Notes: generated by a model from the sequence alone, not told the origin. 64,000 bases of DNA from Aureliella helgolandensis (GCF_007752135.1 NZ_CP036298.1:7742501-7806500); one strand, 5' to 3'. Positions 29,024 to 38,795 are shown, counted from the stretch's first letter. Translations and numbers: made by a program.

Positions 29024-29357
29024 CGAACCGGCTTACTAGTGATCAATCGAGTGAAAAACTGTGGGGTTCCATAATCCGGGCCAACCTATGGAATGTTGCA
29101 ACGTGCGGTTCTGAACCGGCCAGCCGGTGTTTCCCGCACCTCACGCGCCCTCCCAGCGCAACTTTAGCCGGAATCTGACATTCGAATTAACCTCAAATCT
29201 AACTATTACCGAGCTTGAAACTAAGTATAGTCGACAGGGTACCATTGTTAGATGGCGCGCTGCGGGTTTAGGGATCCATCCATGCGGTGCCTCCGCGGCT
29301 CAGACTCCGTCGTTGCTCTCCATTCACTTAACTTCGGTTGCGTCCTGCTAGTTTGCT
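29024..29357. promoter_or_regulatory. Divergent promoter region of the DevBCA-type exporter
   Basis: 334 bases between the divergent ATPase and fusion-protein genes, expected to hold both promoters. I see no strong palindrome or clear -35/-10 pair. Confidence 0.4.
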
Positions 29358-30587
29358 ATGTTTTTTCGCGCATTCCATTGCAAAATCCCAATGCTAGGCG
29401 CTCGGCAATTCCGTCCGAGCCGCCGACGATGCGCGTACGTACTTTGGGTGGCCATTGGCCTGGGAATCGTCCCCGCGGTGGGTTGCAATCCTAATCCATC
29501 CACTAGCAAAACTCAGGCAACATCCAACGCACTGAGTTCCGATCTGCCGGTGTCGAAAGTCAACGCACAGGGACAGATTTTGCCCGCCGGTGGCTTCATC
29601 CAACTCATGGGCACTCCCGGCGATGTCGTCGATGAAATGCTGGTTGAGGTGGGGCAGCGCGTGACGGCTGGCACGCCTCTCGTCAGGACTCGCTCGGAAC
29701 AAGTCCAAGCCGCCCAACTGGAGGCATTGGTTCAAAAGCGGCTTGCAGCCCAGCGACAGCAAGAGAATGCGATGAGGGCTTCCCAACGGCAGCTCCGCGC
29801 GGCCGAGCTGCAGCTGGAACGCATTGATGCCCAAGCAGATCAGCTCGCCAAGAAAGAAGATCTGCTGCAACTCGCCGAACAACAAGTAGCAGCCACCCAG
29901 AAAATCCTCACCCAGTTGCAAGCGATTGCCAACGATAGCGTGACTCGAGAATTTGTCGGACAGATCGAGATTGAACGGCAGCAAGTTGCTGTGGGTGAAG
30001 CCGAGTTAGCCTATCAACAACAAGTTCAGAACCATCAGCAGGCCGTGGATGAATTGGAATGGGCGCGTCGCAGTGCGGCTGCCGACAAGCTCGCCGCTGC
30101 AGACCTGCTGCAAGCCACCGAGTCTTCAGACACCCTCAAAGTCATCGAGCTTGAACTCCGGACCCTAAAGCAACAAATCGCAGCTACCCGCATCGTCGCC
30201 CCTAGCGACGGCATCATTCTCTCCGTGGGGGCTTCAAAAGGGGAAGCCAGCGGACACCGCCCCCTGGTCGAAATGGCAGATGACAGCCAGCTAGTGTGTG
30301 AAGTCGAAGTCAACGAAATGGATGCGGTCTGGGTTGAACCTGGACAGACGGCAACAATCTCTAGCCGCGCTTTCCTAGACGGTCCACTGCTGGGGTTCGT
30401 ACAACAGAAATTTCAACTTGTGGGGCAACCGCAGCTGCGTCCCCTCGACCCCCTAGCCCGCACGGACTACCGAGCGGTAACCGTAGTCATTAACCTTTCG
30501 CCCTCATCTGCGGCGCGTGCGCAGCAATGGTTGCAATTACAGGTTGAAGTCGAAATCCAAATCGACTCTACGGTATCGAGCAAATGA
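29358..30587 (+). CDS. DevB/HlyD-type membrane fusion lipoprotein
   Basis: Periplasmic adaptor linking inner-membrane ABC permeases to an outer-membrane channel. The 409-residue frame has an N-terminal signal with lipobox VPAVGC. Next come a biotinyl-lipoyl-like half (GDVVDEMLVEVGQRVTAGTPLVRT), a long coiled coil rich in Gln, Ala and Glu (about 110-255), the return lipoyl half (IVAPSDGIILSVGASKGEA) and a beta-barrel domain. The start could also be the ATG at 29391 (MLGARQF), which leaves a shorter signal. The next gene starts 10 bases after its stop. Confidence 0.9.
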   Translation: MFFRAFHCKIPMLGARQFRPSRRRCAYVLWVAIGLGIVPAVGCNPNPSTSKTQATSNALSSDLPVSKVNAQGQILPAGGFIQLMGTPGDVVDEMLVEVGQRVTAGTPLVRTRSEQVQAAQLEALVQKRLAAQRQQENAMRASQRQLRAAELQLERIDAQADQLAKKEDLLQLAEQQVAATQKILTQLQAIANDSVTREFVGQIEIERQQVAVGEAELAYQQQVQNHQQAVDELEWARRSAAADKLAAADLLQATESSDTLKVIELELRTLKQQIAATRIVAPSDGIILSVGASKGEASGHRPLVEMADDSQLVCEVEVNEMDAVWVEPGQTATISSRAFLDGPLLGFVQQKFQLVGQPQLRPLDPLARTDYRAVTVVINLSPSSAARAQQWLQLQVEVEIQIDSTVSSK

Positions 30588-30597
30588 TCCCGTTACC

Positions 30598-31887
30598 ATG
30601 AAAACGCCGCTCGGACTCATCAACCTCCTCCACCAAGGTCCGAAGACCTTGGTTTCCATTGGCGGAGTAGCCTTTGCGCTTTTACTAGTTTTCATGCAAC
30701 TTGGTTTCATGGGAGCCGTCTCACACACCGCCACCAACGTACTCAAATCTCTTGAATTCGATATCTTGCTACGCGGGCACGCTTACCTGCACCTCTATGA
30801 ACCCGGCAACATCGAACGCAAGTGGCTACGCATGGCAGAGAGTGTACCCGGTGTTACTTCCGCCCAACCCTTCTGGGTAACCATCCAGAACTGGCGCAAG
30901 TTGCCGACCCAACTCGATGCCCAGGATGAAAGTTTCGAAAGTCAGTATCTCCCCATCGCTGTAATGGCATTCGATCCTCGGCAGAAAATCTTTGACCTAC
31001 CGCAGATCCAAGCCCAATCGACTTGCTTGTTTGCCGACAACGCGATCCTGCTCGACGACAGCACTCAAAGTACCTACGGAGCCTGGAATGCTCAAAAATT
31101 CACCCAGCAGGACATTGATCGTGAAGTTGAAGTCGGGAGCCGCAATTTCATCATCGAAGGGCTCTTCAAGCTGGGGACCGGTCTGGCTGCCAACGGGGCG
31201 CTCATTACGAGCGAAGCGGGTTTCGCACGAATCACGCCCTGGGACGTCCAATCCCAGACCTCTTTGGGACTAGTGCAAGTCGCCGACCGATCGCCGGAAG
31301 CCATCGACCAGATCGTCGAAGCATTGCGAAAAAAAACGGCGATTACCTCGCCCTCTCCTTCCACAACCGCCTCACCTCCCCCCTCGCTGCTGCGGGCAAT
31401 TCAGAGCCAGCTATCGTCGGTTGACCCACAATCGCCTTTAACGGCCATTGATATCATGACGCGAGAGGATGCGCTGCAGCGTGAAAACTATCGCTGGTTG
31501 TGGCAAACCCCCATTGGGCTCATTTTCCAATTGGGTGTCCTACTTTCGCTGCTAGTCGGTGGAGCCATTGTCTACATGATCCTCTCGACCGACGTCGCAA
31601 ATCGACTCCCAGAATATGCTACCTTACTAGCCATGGGCTACTCTCGAAAGTATCTTTCCAGCATTGTGATGACGCAGGCCATTGTTCTCTGCAGCCTCGG
31701 TTTTTTAGCCGCCTGGGGAACTGCCGAGCTACTCTACTGGATAACCACCTGGTTCTCTGGCATTCCAATGTTGATGACGCCGATGCGAATCACGCTGGTG
31801 TCTATCCTAGGGCTGGCCATGTGCTGCACCAGCGGTCTACTCGCCTTGCGAAAGCTCTGGAGAGCAGAGCCTGCCAGCTTATTTTGA
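30598..31887 (+). CDS. DevC-type FtsX-like ABC permease 1
   Basis: Inner-membrane permease with the MacB/DevC layout in 429 residues: a first helix (about 15-38), a large periplasmic domain (40-300), and three C-terminal helices carrying the FtsX-like motif LPEYATLLAMGYSRKYLSSIV. The C terminus ALRKLWRAEPASLF is typical of DevC. The start at 30598 lies 10 bases after the fusion-protein stop; 27 in-frame codons upstream overlap that gene. Confidence 0.92.
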   Translation: MKTPLGLINLLHQGPKTLVSIGGVAFALLLVFMQLGFMGAVSHTATNVLKSLEFDILLRGHAYLHLYEPGNIERKWLRMAESVPGVTSAQPFWVTIQNWRKLPTQLDAQDESFESQYLPIAVMAFDPRQKIFDLPQIQAQSTCLFADNAILLDDSTQSTYGAWNAQKFTQQDIDREVEVGSRNFIIEGLFKLGTGLAANGALITSEAGFARITPWDVQSQTSLGLVQVADRSPEAIDQIVEALRKKTAITSPSPSTTASPPPSLLRAIQSQLSSVDPQSPLTAIDIMTREDALQRENYRWLWQTPIGLIFQLGVLLSLLVGGAIVYMILSTDVANRLPEYATLLAMGYSRKYLSSIVMTQAIVLCSLGFLAAWGTAELLYWITTWFSGIPMLMTPMRITLVSILGLAMCCTSGLLALRKLWRAEPASLF

Positions 31888-31941
31888 TGCCACTGGCGGG
31901 ATCCTCTTCGTCGCTTGTCCTACCCTTAGTCGATCAACACC

Positions 31942-33123
31942 ATGCGTACTCCACTAGCCTGGCACAATCTAACCAGTAGTTTCGCCAAGTGCGCCTTGGC
32001 CGCGACCGGCGTTGGGTTTGCCGTCGTGCTAATGTTCATGCAAATTGGCTTCCGCAATGCATTGATCGACAACAACGTTCAAATTTTCTCGCTGTTCGAT
32101 ACGCGAGTCGCGAACCTCACGATGCTCAGCCGTGCGCGTTACAACATCTCCACGGAACAGCGTTTCGAGCGTAACCTCTTGGAGCAAGCTGCCGCCCTTC
32201 CGGGAGTGCAACAAGTGTGTGTTGTCAGTGTTGAACGAGGGACGGCACAGGTTCAAGTGGCAGGACACACCCCGCGCCCCATACGAGTGATTGGGGTCGA
32301 ACTCCATGCGCCCCACTTCTTTGCCGACCCCAACCTTTTCCAAGACTTGCAGACCGCCGATGCGCAACAGGCGGCACTCGTCGACACCCGCAGCAAACCG
32401 GGTTTCGGCTTTGCGGGTGCCCCCACAGGCCTAAAGAAGCAAGCTATCGAACTCAATGGAAAATCGCTTCCCGTCACTGGGCAATTCCAACTGGGAACGG
32501 ATTTTGGCAATGATGGTACCCTCCTGCTGAGCGAACGGCTACACGCAGACTACTTTCCCTGGCGCAACGCTTCCGGGCACCCCAGTGACGTGGTGGACAT
32601 CGGTCTGATTCAGGCGAGTTCACAGAACACTGAAGAACTCGATCTCTTGGCCGCCCGTATCGCCGCTCTGGCCCCCCGCCAAATTGATGTGGCCCGCACC
32701 GATACGTTTATCGTGCGGGAAAAAAACTTCTGGGCCAGCAACACACCCATCGGCAAGATCTTTCTGATTGGCACCATCATGGGGTTGGTCGTCGGAGCCA
32801 TCATTTGCTATCAGATTCAATTCACCGACATCAGCGATCACATGCCCGAACTCGCCACGCTCAAAGCCATGGGATACGGACCAGCCTATTTCTGGAGCTT
32901 GGTCCTGTGCCAATCGTTTTATCTGGCCTGCCTCGGGTTCATCCCGGGGCTAGTGGTTTCTCTTGGCCTGTACCATCTCCTGGCAACCTCGAGTGGCCTC
33001 GTCATGGCAATGACATGGGACCGGATTCTTCTGGTATGGATCTTGACCATGGTCATGTGCGTGGCAAGTGGGATCTTGGCAATCCGCAAGCTCTTCCATA
33101 CCGATCCGGCAAGTCTTTTTTGA
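31942..33123 (+). CDS. DevC-type FtsX-like ABC permease 2
   Basis: Paralogue of the preceding permease (393 residues, same helix layout) with the FtsX-like motif MPELATLKAMGYGPAYFWSLV and the same C-terminal pattern AIRKLFHTDPASLF. Two DevC copies side by side suggest a heterodimeric permease served by the divergent ATPase. It converges with the antiporter gene with 27 bases between stops; a T8 run there (33165-33172) follows only a weak 5-bp stem, so termination is unclear. Confidence 0.92.
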   Translation: MRTPLAWHNLTSSFAKCALAATGVGFAVVLMFMQIGFRNALIDNNVQIFSLFDTRVANLTMLSRARYNISTEQRFERNLLEQAAALPGVQQVCVVSVERGTAQVQVAGHTPRPIRVIGVELHAPHFFADPNLFQDLQTADAQQAALVDTRSKPGFGFAGAPTGLKKQAIELNGKSLPVTGQFQLGTDFGNDGTLLLSERLHADYFPWRNASGHPSDVVDIGLIQASSQNTEELDLLAARIAALAPRQIDVARTDTFIVREKNFWASNTPIGKIFLIGTIMGLVVGAIICYQIQFTDISDHMPELATLKAMGYGPAYFWSLVLCQSFYLACLGFIPGLVVSLGLYHLLATSSGLVMAMTWDRILLVWILTMVMCVASGILAIRKLFHTDPASLF

Positions 33124-33150
33124 CCCCCGTCAACGACGCAATTCCCGGAG

Positions 33151-34893
33151 CTACAATTGGGCTGTTTTTTTTCCAGTCTCAGGCAAAATCCTCATACCGA
33201 CGTATTCCACGATTCCCTCCGAAGAGAGTTCGCGGATGCGTAGAGAGATTTGTTTGCAGTTCACGACGGTGCCGGGCTTGATATCCTCCTCGTTGAGACG
33301 CTTGCGTAGCATTTCATCGAGGGTCGCGTCGTTCTCACTATCCAACACCAGACCATAGAACTGCTCGACTTCGCCTACCGTAATTGAGCCGCGCAGCGGA
33401 AACTCCAACTCTGCTGGGATGGGATCATAGGGCTGTTCGCGCTGCGCGAAGACTCGGTCGACCAGAGCGCGAACGCGTGGCCGCAGGACGACAATCACAT
33501 GATCTCCTCGATGCAGCATCGACCGCCCTTGCGGTGGAATGATTTGCTCACCGCGCACTATCAAGGCGATTACGACCCCCTCTGGTAGTGCTAGGTTCTT
33601 GATCATATTGCCGGCCGCCTGGCATCGGTCGTCCACGAAATAGTCGACAATATCTCCATCAACGTTGGTGAGCGAGCTGATTTCCAGCGTCACCGGTGGT
33701 GGCAAACGGGTCGGCACTTCGAGTTTGAGGTAACGCGCCACCCAAGGCAACGTCCAGCCTTGCACCAGGGCTGAGACCAATACCACAAAAAAGACGGTGT
33801 CGAACAACACAGATGCACTTGGGAGACCCGCCAACATCGGAAACGTTGCAAGCGTGATCGGCACTGCTCCCTTCAGTCCCACCCAAGATAGGAAAGTCAA
33901 TTCTCTAAAAGTAAATTTGAACGGAGCCGCGCATAGGAAAACCGCAACGGGACGCGCCACGAAAATCAAAACGATTGAGATCAGAATGGCTGGAATCGCC
34001 ACCTCGACCAATCGACTGGGGAATGAAAGGATGCCCAGTGCGGTAAACATCAATATCTGGCAAATCCAGGCGAGCGCATCATGGAACAATAAGATTCCTC
34101 GATGATAGACCGGGCGACAATTTCCGATCACGATGCCCGTTAAGTAAACGGCCAAGAACCCACTACCGCCCAACGCCGCAGCCAGTCCAAAGGAAAATAG
34201 CCCCAAGGCTGTTACCATCACCGGATACAATCCGGCAGCTTCGAGGCGCGTGTGCCGGAGCAGCCATCCGCCGGCCCAACCAACTGCAATGCCGACGATG
34301 GAACCGAGCACGATTTGGTTGAAGAAGAGGGTGAGCAGGCCAATCCCGAATGGGACTTCGCCGCTCAGAACTTGTATCAAACCGATGGTCAGGAAGATCG
34401 CCATGGGATCGTTCGAACCACTCTCCACCTCCAACGTATTCGCCAGCTTCGGTCGAATATGTACGCCTCCACCTCGCAGAACTGAGAAGACCACCGAAGC
34501 ATCAGTTGAACCTACGATGCTCCCTAACAGCAGCCCCTGCCACAGAGAGATCCCCAGAATCCAAGACGCTGCCAAGCCGGTAATGAGTGCCGTAATGAAA
34601 ACGCCACAGGTGGCCAAGACTCCGGCGGGTTTCCAGGCAGACCGAATCGAAGCATAGGGTGTGCGTATTCCGCCATCAAACAGGATTAGGCACAAGGCCA
34701 CCGTTCCAATGCCGTATGCGAGCGAGTAATTCTCGAACTCGATGCCGCCGATCCCTTCGGACCCGGCGAGCATACCCACCACCAAGAAGACGAACAACAC
34801 AGGAACGCCGAGCCTAGCTGAGAACTTGTTGGACGCGATGCCCAACAACAGCAGGACTCCAGTGATCAGAATGAGAGTTTCGATGCTAAGCAT
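33151..34893 (-). CDS. nhaP2: K+/H+ antiporter, NhaP2/CvrA type (CPA1)
   Basis: Cation/proton exchanger of 580 residues. Residues 1-390 form about 12 hydrophobic helices with the CPA1 segments LCLILFDGGIRTPY, GSIVGSTDASVVFSVLRGGG and LANTLEVESGSNDPMA. A TrkA-C-like domain follows (about 405-480, GNMIKNLALPEGVVIALIVRGEQIIPPQG), and then a CorC/HlyC-like C-terminal domain. This three-part layout is that of the potassium-specific NhaP2/CvrA exchangers, which help cells cope with high internal K+ and alkaline pH. Ion specificity is inferred from the domain layout. Confidence 0.9.
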   Translation of the reverse strand: MLSIETLILITGVLLLLGIASNKFSARLGVPVLFVFLVVGMLAGSEGIGGIEFENYSLAYGIGTVALCLILFDGGIRTPYASIRSAWKPAGVLATCGVFITALITGLAASWILGISLWQGLLLGSIVGSTDASVVFSVLRGGGVHIRPKLANTLEVESGSNDPMAIFLTIGLIQVLSGEVPFGIGLLTLFFNQIVLGSIVGIAVGWAGGWLLRHTRLEAAGLYPVMVTALGLFSFGLAAALGGSGFLAVYLTGIVIGNCRPVYHRGILLFHDALAWICQILMFTALGILSFPSRLVEVAIPAILISIVLIFVARPVAVFLCAAPFKFTFRELTFLSWVGLKGAVPITLATFPMLAGLPSASVLFDTVFFVVLVSALVQGWTLPWVARYLKLEVPTRLPPPVTLEISSLTNVDGDIVDYFVDDRCQAAGNMIKNLALPEGVVIALIVRGEQIIPPQGRSMLHRGDHVIVVLRPRVRALVDRVFAQREQPYDPIPAELEFPLRGSITVGEVEQFYGLVLDSENDATLDEMLRKRLNEEDIKPGTVVNCKQISLRIRELSSEGIVEYVGMRILPETGKKTAQL

Positions 34894-35030
34894 GAATCGA
34901 TGGAACGATGCTACTGATGCTGAAACCCTTCAAATGTAATGCAAGTCCCAGGATCCCGCAAAGGGCCCCCGGGCCCGACGCCATTGCATCCCCACAAAAA
35001 GCCGACTGGCGAAGGAGTGAATAAAGCGAA

Positions 35031-36476
35031 CTAGAAGCCGGTGACTAACCAGGGTTGTCCCCCGCAACATCGCCTGCACAGCCCTCCCACCACTTCTGCC
35101 AAATCCACTTCTGCAAGTCGAGCTTCCAAACGCCGTTCCACCTCCTTAGTCCGCGCCAAGCTGAGTCCGGAACGAGCCACGCCACTCTCGGCGGGTTGCG
35201 ATTGACCAAGCGACTCCAGGCGTTCAAGTTGCTCAAGCCGCTGCTCCCAGCTGGCTACAGTTCTCTGGGCAAACGCAATTCGCTCGTAAGCCAGATTCAA
35301 CGCCTCCCCCTTCTCGGCCACATCCTGGCTCACCCATCGCCGCTGCGCCTCCAGTGCTAGGCACAACTCCTGTCGGAAACTGGCAACCAGCGCAGACGTA
35401 TCGGGTGGACACAACAGCTTTTTCAATCCCACGATGGGGGGCAGCGGTAGGCCCCAGCCTCCCACGACCGAGGTCAACATTTGAGCGAACACAGGGACGC
35501 TCGTCGAATTCACTTGGTGCGTAAGCAACTGCCAAGCGGCCAGATCCGCACGCGTTTCTAGGGCATAGACCTGCAATCCAGCGACATCGACAAAGCTACT
35601 CTGGACCTCCAGTGCCTCCTGTCGCACCTGATCGACTTGATAATCGAGTTCAACCACTTCGGACAGCCGAGTTTGGAGTTGGCGATCCTGCGATAGCAGC
35701 TGACTGGAGACATCATCTAGCTCTACGCTTCGACGTTCAAACTGCGTTAGATCAACGCCTGTCGCAACCCCGCGTTCGCGCAAGACATGCTGCTTCTGAG
35801 ACTCGAGCTCAAGCTGCTCGCGCGAGTCGGCGACAAGACGCAATTGCTCCGAGATGGCAATTCGCGAGTAGTAGGCGCGGAGCGCGGCGGCCGCCCCCTG
35901 ATCTGCCTGGTGGTCTGCTTGCAAGTTCAGAAAATCGGCCAAATTGCGAGCGGCTTGACGCGTGCATTCATCTTCGTTGCAATAGGCCTTGAGCACCGTT
36001 TGGGCGCGCGCGCGCAGCACCCTTGCAGCAGGCCAGCGCTGCGCCGCGCGGCAAGCAATCGTGCGTCCATCCAACAGCCAACTCGGCGAAGCTTCACGCA
36101 AGTTCGTCGTGTTTAATCCAGCTCCATCCAGTCCTTTGCTGCGCGAATCCTGCGCGAATTCGAAGTGGGGCGTGGCGGCCCATGAAATCCGATCCGCCGC
36201 ACGAACTGCTTGACTGGGCACCGCTGGCCCAGAGCCCAAGAATGGCTCTGCCGTCGCAGTCGGTAAGGTTTGCTTGACCAAGGTGACAGCCGGTGGAGCA
36301 GCGGTCTGGAAGACAGGCAGCTCTGCGACTTGCCCCCAAACGGTGGAAATGCTCAGCACTCCCACCAACAGACATCCCAATCCCCACATCGCTGGCAGCT
36401 GACAAAATGCGCGCCAGCAGGTACGCAAGATGAGCGCGACTAGCGATTTCGCGACTCCAATTGCTTGCGTATTCAT
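35031..36476 (-). CDS. Exported TolC-like coiled-coil protein
   Basis: A 481-residue exported protein. MNTQAIGVAKSLV...LSISTVWG looks like a signal peptide with a long positively charged n-region. Residues 130-320 are long amphipathic helices (AAALRAYYSRIAISEQLRLVAD, RGVATGVDLTQFERR) of the kind found in outer-membrane efflux (TolC) proteins, including the RGVATGVDLTQ turn. The C terminus is unusual: a Cys-rich LCRRCCGGQPW. The start at 36476 has an AGAGG ribosome site. It could be a divergent TolC-family channel, but lacks the usual second beta-strand region, so the call is moderate. Confidence 0.68.
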   Translation of the reverse strand: MNTQAIGVAKSLVALILRTCWRAFCQLPAMWGLGCLLVGVLSISTVWGQVAELPVFQTAAPPAVTLVKQTLPTATAEPFLGSGPAVPSQAVRAADRISWAATPHFEFAQDSRSKGLDGAGLNTTNLREASPSWLLDGRTIACRAAQRWPAARVLRARAQTVLKAYCNEDECTRQAARNLADFLNLQADHQADQGAAAALRAYYSRIAISEQLRLVADSREQLELESQKQHVLRERGVATGVDLTQFERRSVELDDVSSQLLSQDRQLQTRLSEVVELDYQVDQVRQEALEVQSSFVDVAGLQVYALETRADLAAWQLLTHQVNSTSVPVFAQMLTSVVGGWGLPLPPIVGLKKLLCPPDTSALVASFRQELCLALEAQRRWVSQDVAEKGEALNLAYERIAFAQRTVASWEQRLEQLERLESLGQSQPAESGVARSGLSLARTKEVERRLEARLAEVDLAEVVGGLCRRCCGGQPWLVTGF

Positions 36477-36677
36477 CAACAACCTCTTGTCTGGGATTCG
36501 CTCTGCAGAGAACAAAACGCGTACAGGAGATTTAATCGAAACAATCGGTTGTAAGTCTTAAGACGTGTTGCCAGCCGTCGAGTTGAACGACTTAGGCAAA
36601 GAGGGACGGTGTCGCAAGCTGCGCAGAATAGGCAGGAGAATTGCGGGAGCGAAACGGTCAGGGCTGGTTGCTCAAGA

Positions 36678-36805
36678 CAAAAAAAAAGCTCCCGGATTGT
36701 GAACGAGTCCCAGGGGGGCGGAGGACTGCGAATAACGGATCCGGGAGCAATTTTTTATAGCGGATGGAGTTACAGCATCTTGCTGTAAACACCATCCAAA
36801 CTCAG
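36678..36805 (-). ncRNA. Candidate structured RNA or long-range terminator
   Basis: On the minus strand two hairpins follow each other. The first (36787-36771) has a 7-bp stem TACAGCA/TGCTGTA, extended outward by GGATGG/CCATCC. The second pairs ATCCGGGAGC (36739-36748) with GCTCCCGGAT (36688-36697) around a loop of 41 bases that has its own inner stem (AGTCC/GGACT), and ends in a run of at least eight T. Such a two-stem element with a strong T tract fits a small RNA of about 130 bases. A weak promoter-like TTGTAC...TTTATT lies just upstream. It could instead terminate the GGDEF gene 380 bases away. The rest of the 36477-37130 gap shows nothing. Confidence 0.5.
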
Positions 36806-37130
36806 TTTCAGGGAGAATAAACGATTCATACATCCTTGTACAAGATCGATTTTTCTCTGGAACGCTAACTTCGAAAAGCTCGGTGCGTTCCCGCCGTTCA
36901 CCAGGTTCTAACACGGGAGAAGATTAGGCTGGATGCCCCCCTACGGTCAAGAGCATTTGGGAACTGAATTGAAAAAAGCTCCAAAGTGTTCCAGCCGCAC
37001 AGCGAGTGAACGTCCGACACCCGGTGCATGCCCACGTCCCGGCGCTGGTGAGTGTCGTCTACTAAAAATGAATGCTTGCAAACCGGACACTTGCATTCCA
37101 GCCGAACGACTCTTACCTAGACTGACTGGC

Positions 37131-38795
37131 CTAGACTAACTGGAATCGCGATTCTTCCCCGCTGCGTACAACGATCTCTCCATCGGGTGCATCGGCCGCT
37201 TCGTCTAAACCGCGTTCTAGACGATCTAGGAAACTGGCTGGCTTCTCCACATCGTCGAACTGAGCCAGCGAAACCGCCAAACGCTCCGGTTGCAGGTCTC
37301 CCTCCCAAGAATCCAAAGCACTGCGAAAGCCTTCCAACACTTTTGCGGCGCGATCAATCGCAGAATTCTCCGCACACCCTGGCAAGAAGATGCATAGCGT
37401 CCGCGGGCGAAACTGGCAGATAACATCAATTCCGCGCTGGCGAACCTGAATCAATCCGACGATCGTTTCCCAAGCGTTCCCTGCGTCGACTGGCGAGCCA
37501 GCCTCCAATCCCATCGCTTCAATCATAATTGCCGACGCAGGCAGGTCAGCGCGACGCAATTGATCAAAGTAGACGTCCAATCGCGACATGAACGACGCCA
37601 AATCCAGAATCTCGGAGGAGGTTGTGGCAAGCTCAGATTCTTCCGTCTTCCCAGCTGCCTCTATTCCTTCAACCTCATCCGCCACAGGACTGACCGACTG
37701 CATGTCTTGCGTCAAACTTTCGATGGCCGCTTCGGTGTCTCGCTCGATCCCAGACAGCTCATCCTCCTCGCTGGAAGAGACGGGCTGAAGGCGTTCGTCA
37801 GCGTCCCCTGAATCTGGCTCAGGAGTGCTGGCCTCCAACTCGGGCACATTCGCAGACAGTGGCTGGACATCGACCAGCAATTCGGGCTCGCCCGACATTG
37901 CAGGGAAGGGAACCCAATCCTCATCGTCGAGCCAGAACCCACAATTCCGGCCCCCCTTCTTGGCTTGATACAACCCAGCGTCTGCTCGCTCGTAGGCCGA
38001 GTTAATGGTGTCCTCGGCTCGGAGCAAGGTTAGGCCTGCACACGAAGTAATTTTGAGCTGCAAATCCTCATAGGTAATCACTTGCTCGCTGACGAAGTAT
38101 CGAATCTTGGCAGAGTTCTCGACAATTTCCTCTGCGCTCTGTCCCGCTAAAATGACAGCAAACTCTTCACCTCCAAAGCGGGCTGCATAACAACCTTGTC
38201 CGCAGATCCTGACCACGGAGCGCGCGAAGCTCGCGAGAACCGCATCGCCCGTTGTATGACCAAAGCTGTCATTGAAATTCTTAAAGTGATCAATGTCCAT
38301 CATCAGCAACCCGACCTGTTCGTTATCGGTATCGGTCTGAGATGCCAAGCTGCCCTTTAAGAATTCGTCCAGTGCCCGGCGATTGGCGAGTCCTGTCAAA
38401 GCGTCGGTGCGAGCCTGTTTCGAGGCGTATTCGATCATTTCCGACTGCTGGACAATTCGTTTTTGCGCGTCGGCCAACTGCCCTTGCATGGCCTCATTAG
38501 CAGCGATGATTTCGTTGATCGAAGACACGACCGATTCAGACGTCAACTCCTGCTCGCTAAGCTGACCGCTAATGTGTCCACTGATGTTCCCCACTTTCTC
38601 ACTGTGCGCGTTGACATTTTCCGCCACGCGTCCCGAGATAACTTTCAACTGTTCAGCGATGCCATGGATGCGATCTGCATCCTCATCTTTTTCAGCCGCT
38701 TCAAATCGATTGCGGTCGGTTTGGCGTTGCATGACCGAAGCGTGGATCGCCACGCCAGCAAACAATCCAGCTACGGTACATAGAAATTCAATCAT
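37131..38795 (-). CDS. Diguanylate cyclase with a second, degenerate GGDEF domain
   Basis: Makes cyclic di-GMP from GTP. From the Met at 38795 there are 554 residues: an N-terminal membrane helix (MIEFLCTVAGLFAGVAIHASV), a helical signalling segment, then a GGDEF domain with MMDIDHFKNFND and the intact active site RFGGEEF. The usual RxxD inhibitory site five residues before GGEEF is absent, so product feedback may be missing. An acidic low-complexity linker leads to a C-terminal domain whose FRPRTLCIFLPGC sits where GGEEF would be, suggesting a degenerate second GGDEF fold. A GTG 13 codons upstream is an alternative start. Confidence 0.88.
   Translation of the reverse strand: MIEFLCTVAGLFAGVAIHASVMQRQTDRNRFEAAEKDEDADRIHGIAEQLKVISGRVAENVNAHSEKVGNISGHISGQLSEQELTSESVVSSINEIIAANEAMQGQLADAQKRIVQQSEMIEYASKQARTDALTGLANRRALDEFLKGSLASQTDTDNEQVGLLMMDIDHFKNFNDSFGHTTGDAVLASFARSVVRICGQGCYAARFGGEEFAVILAGQSAEEIVENSAKIRYFVSEQVITYEDLQLKITSCAGLTLLRAEDTINSAYERADAGLYQAKKGGRNCGFWLDDEDWVPFPAMSGEPELLVDVQPLSANVPELEASTPEPDSGDADERLQPVSSSEEDELSGIERDTEAAIESLTQDMQSVSPVADEVEGIEAAGKTEESELATTSSEILDLASFMSRLDVYFDQLRRADLPASAIMIEAMGLEAGSPVDAGNAWETIVGLIQVRQRGIDVICQFRPRTLCIFLPGCAENSAIDRAAKVLEGFRSALDSWEGDLQPERLAVSLAQFDDVEKPASFLDRLERGLDEAADAPDGEIVVRSGEESRFQLV

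Noticed and set aside
33124-33180. Terminator between the convergent permease and antiporter genes
   Set aside because: A T8 run is present, but the only stem (CAATT/AATTG, 5 bp, loop 11) is too weak to call, and the T run codes for the antiporter C terminus on the other strand.
36672-36914. 80-codon minus-strand frame over the structured element
   Set aside because: It spans both hairpins and the T run, with no ribosome site; the structure is a better explanation.
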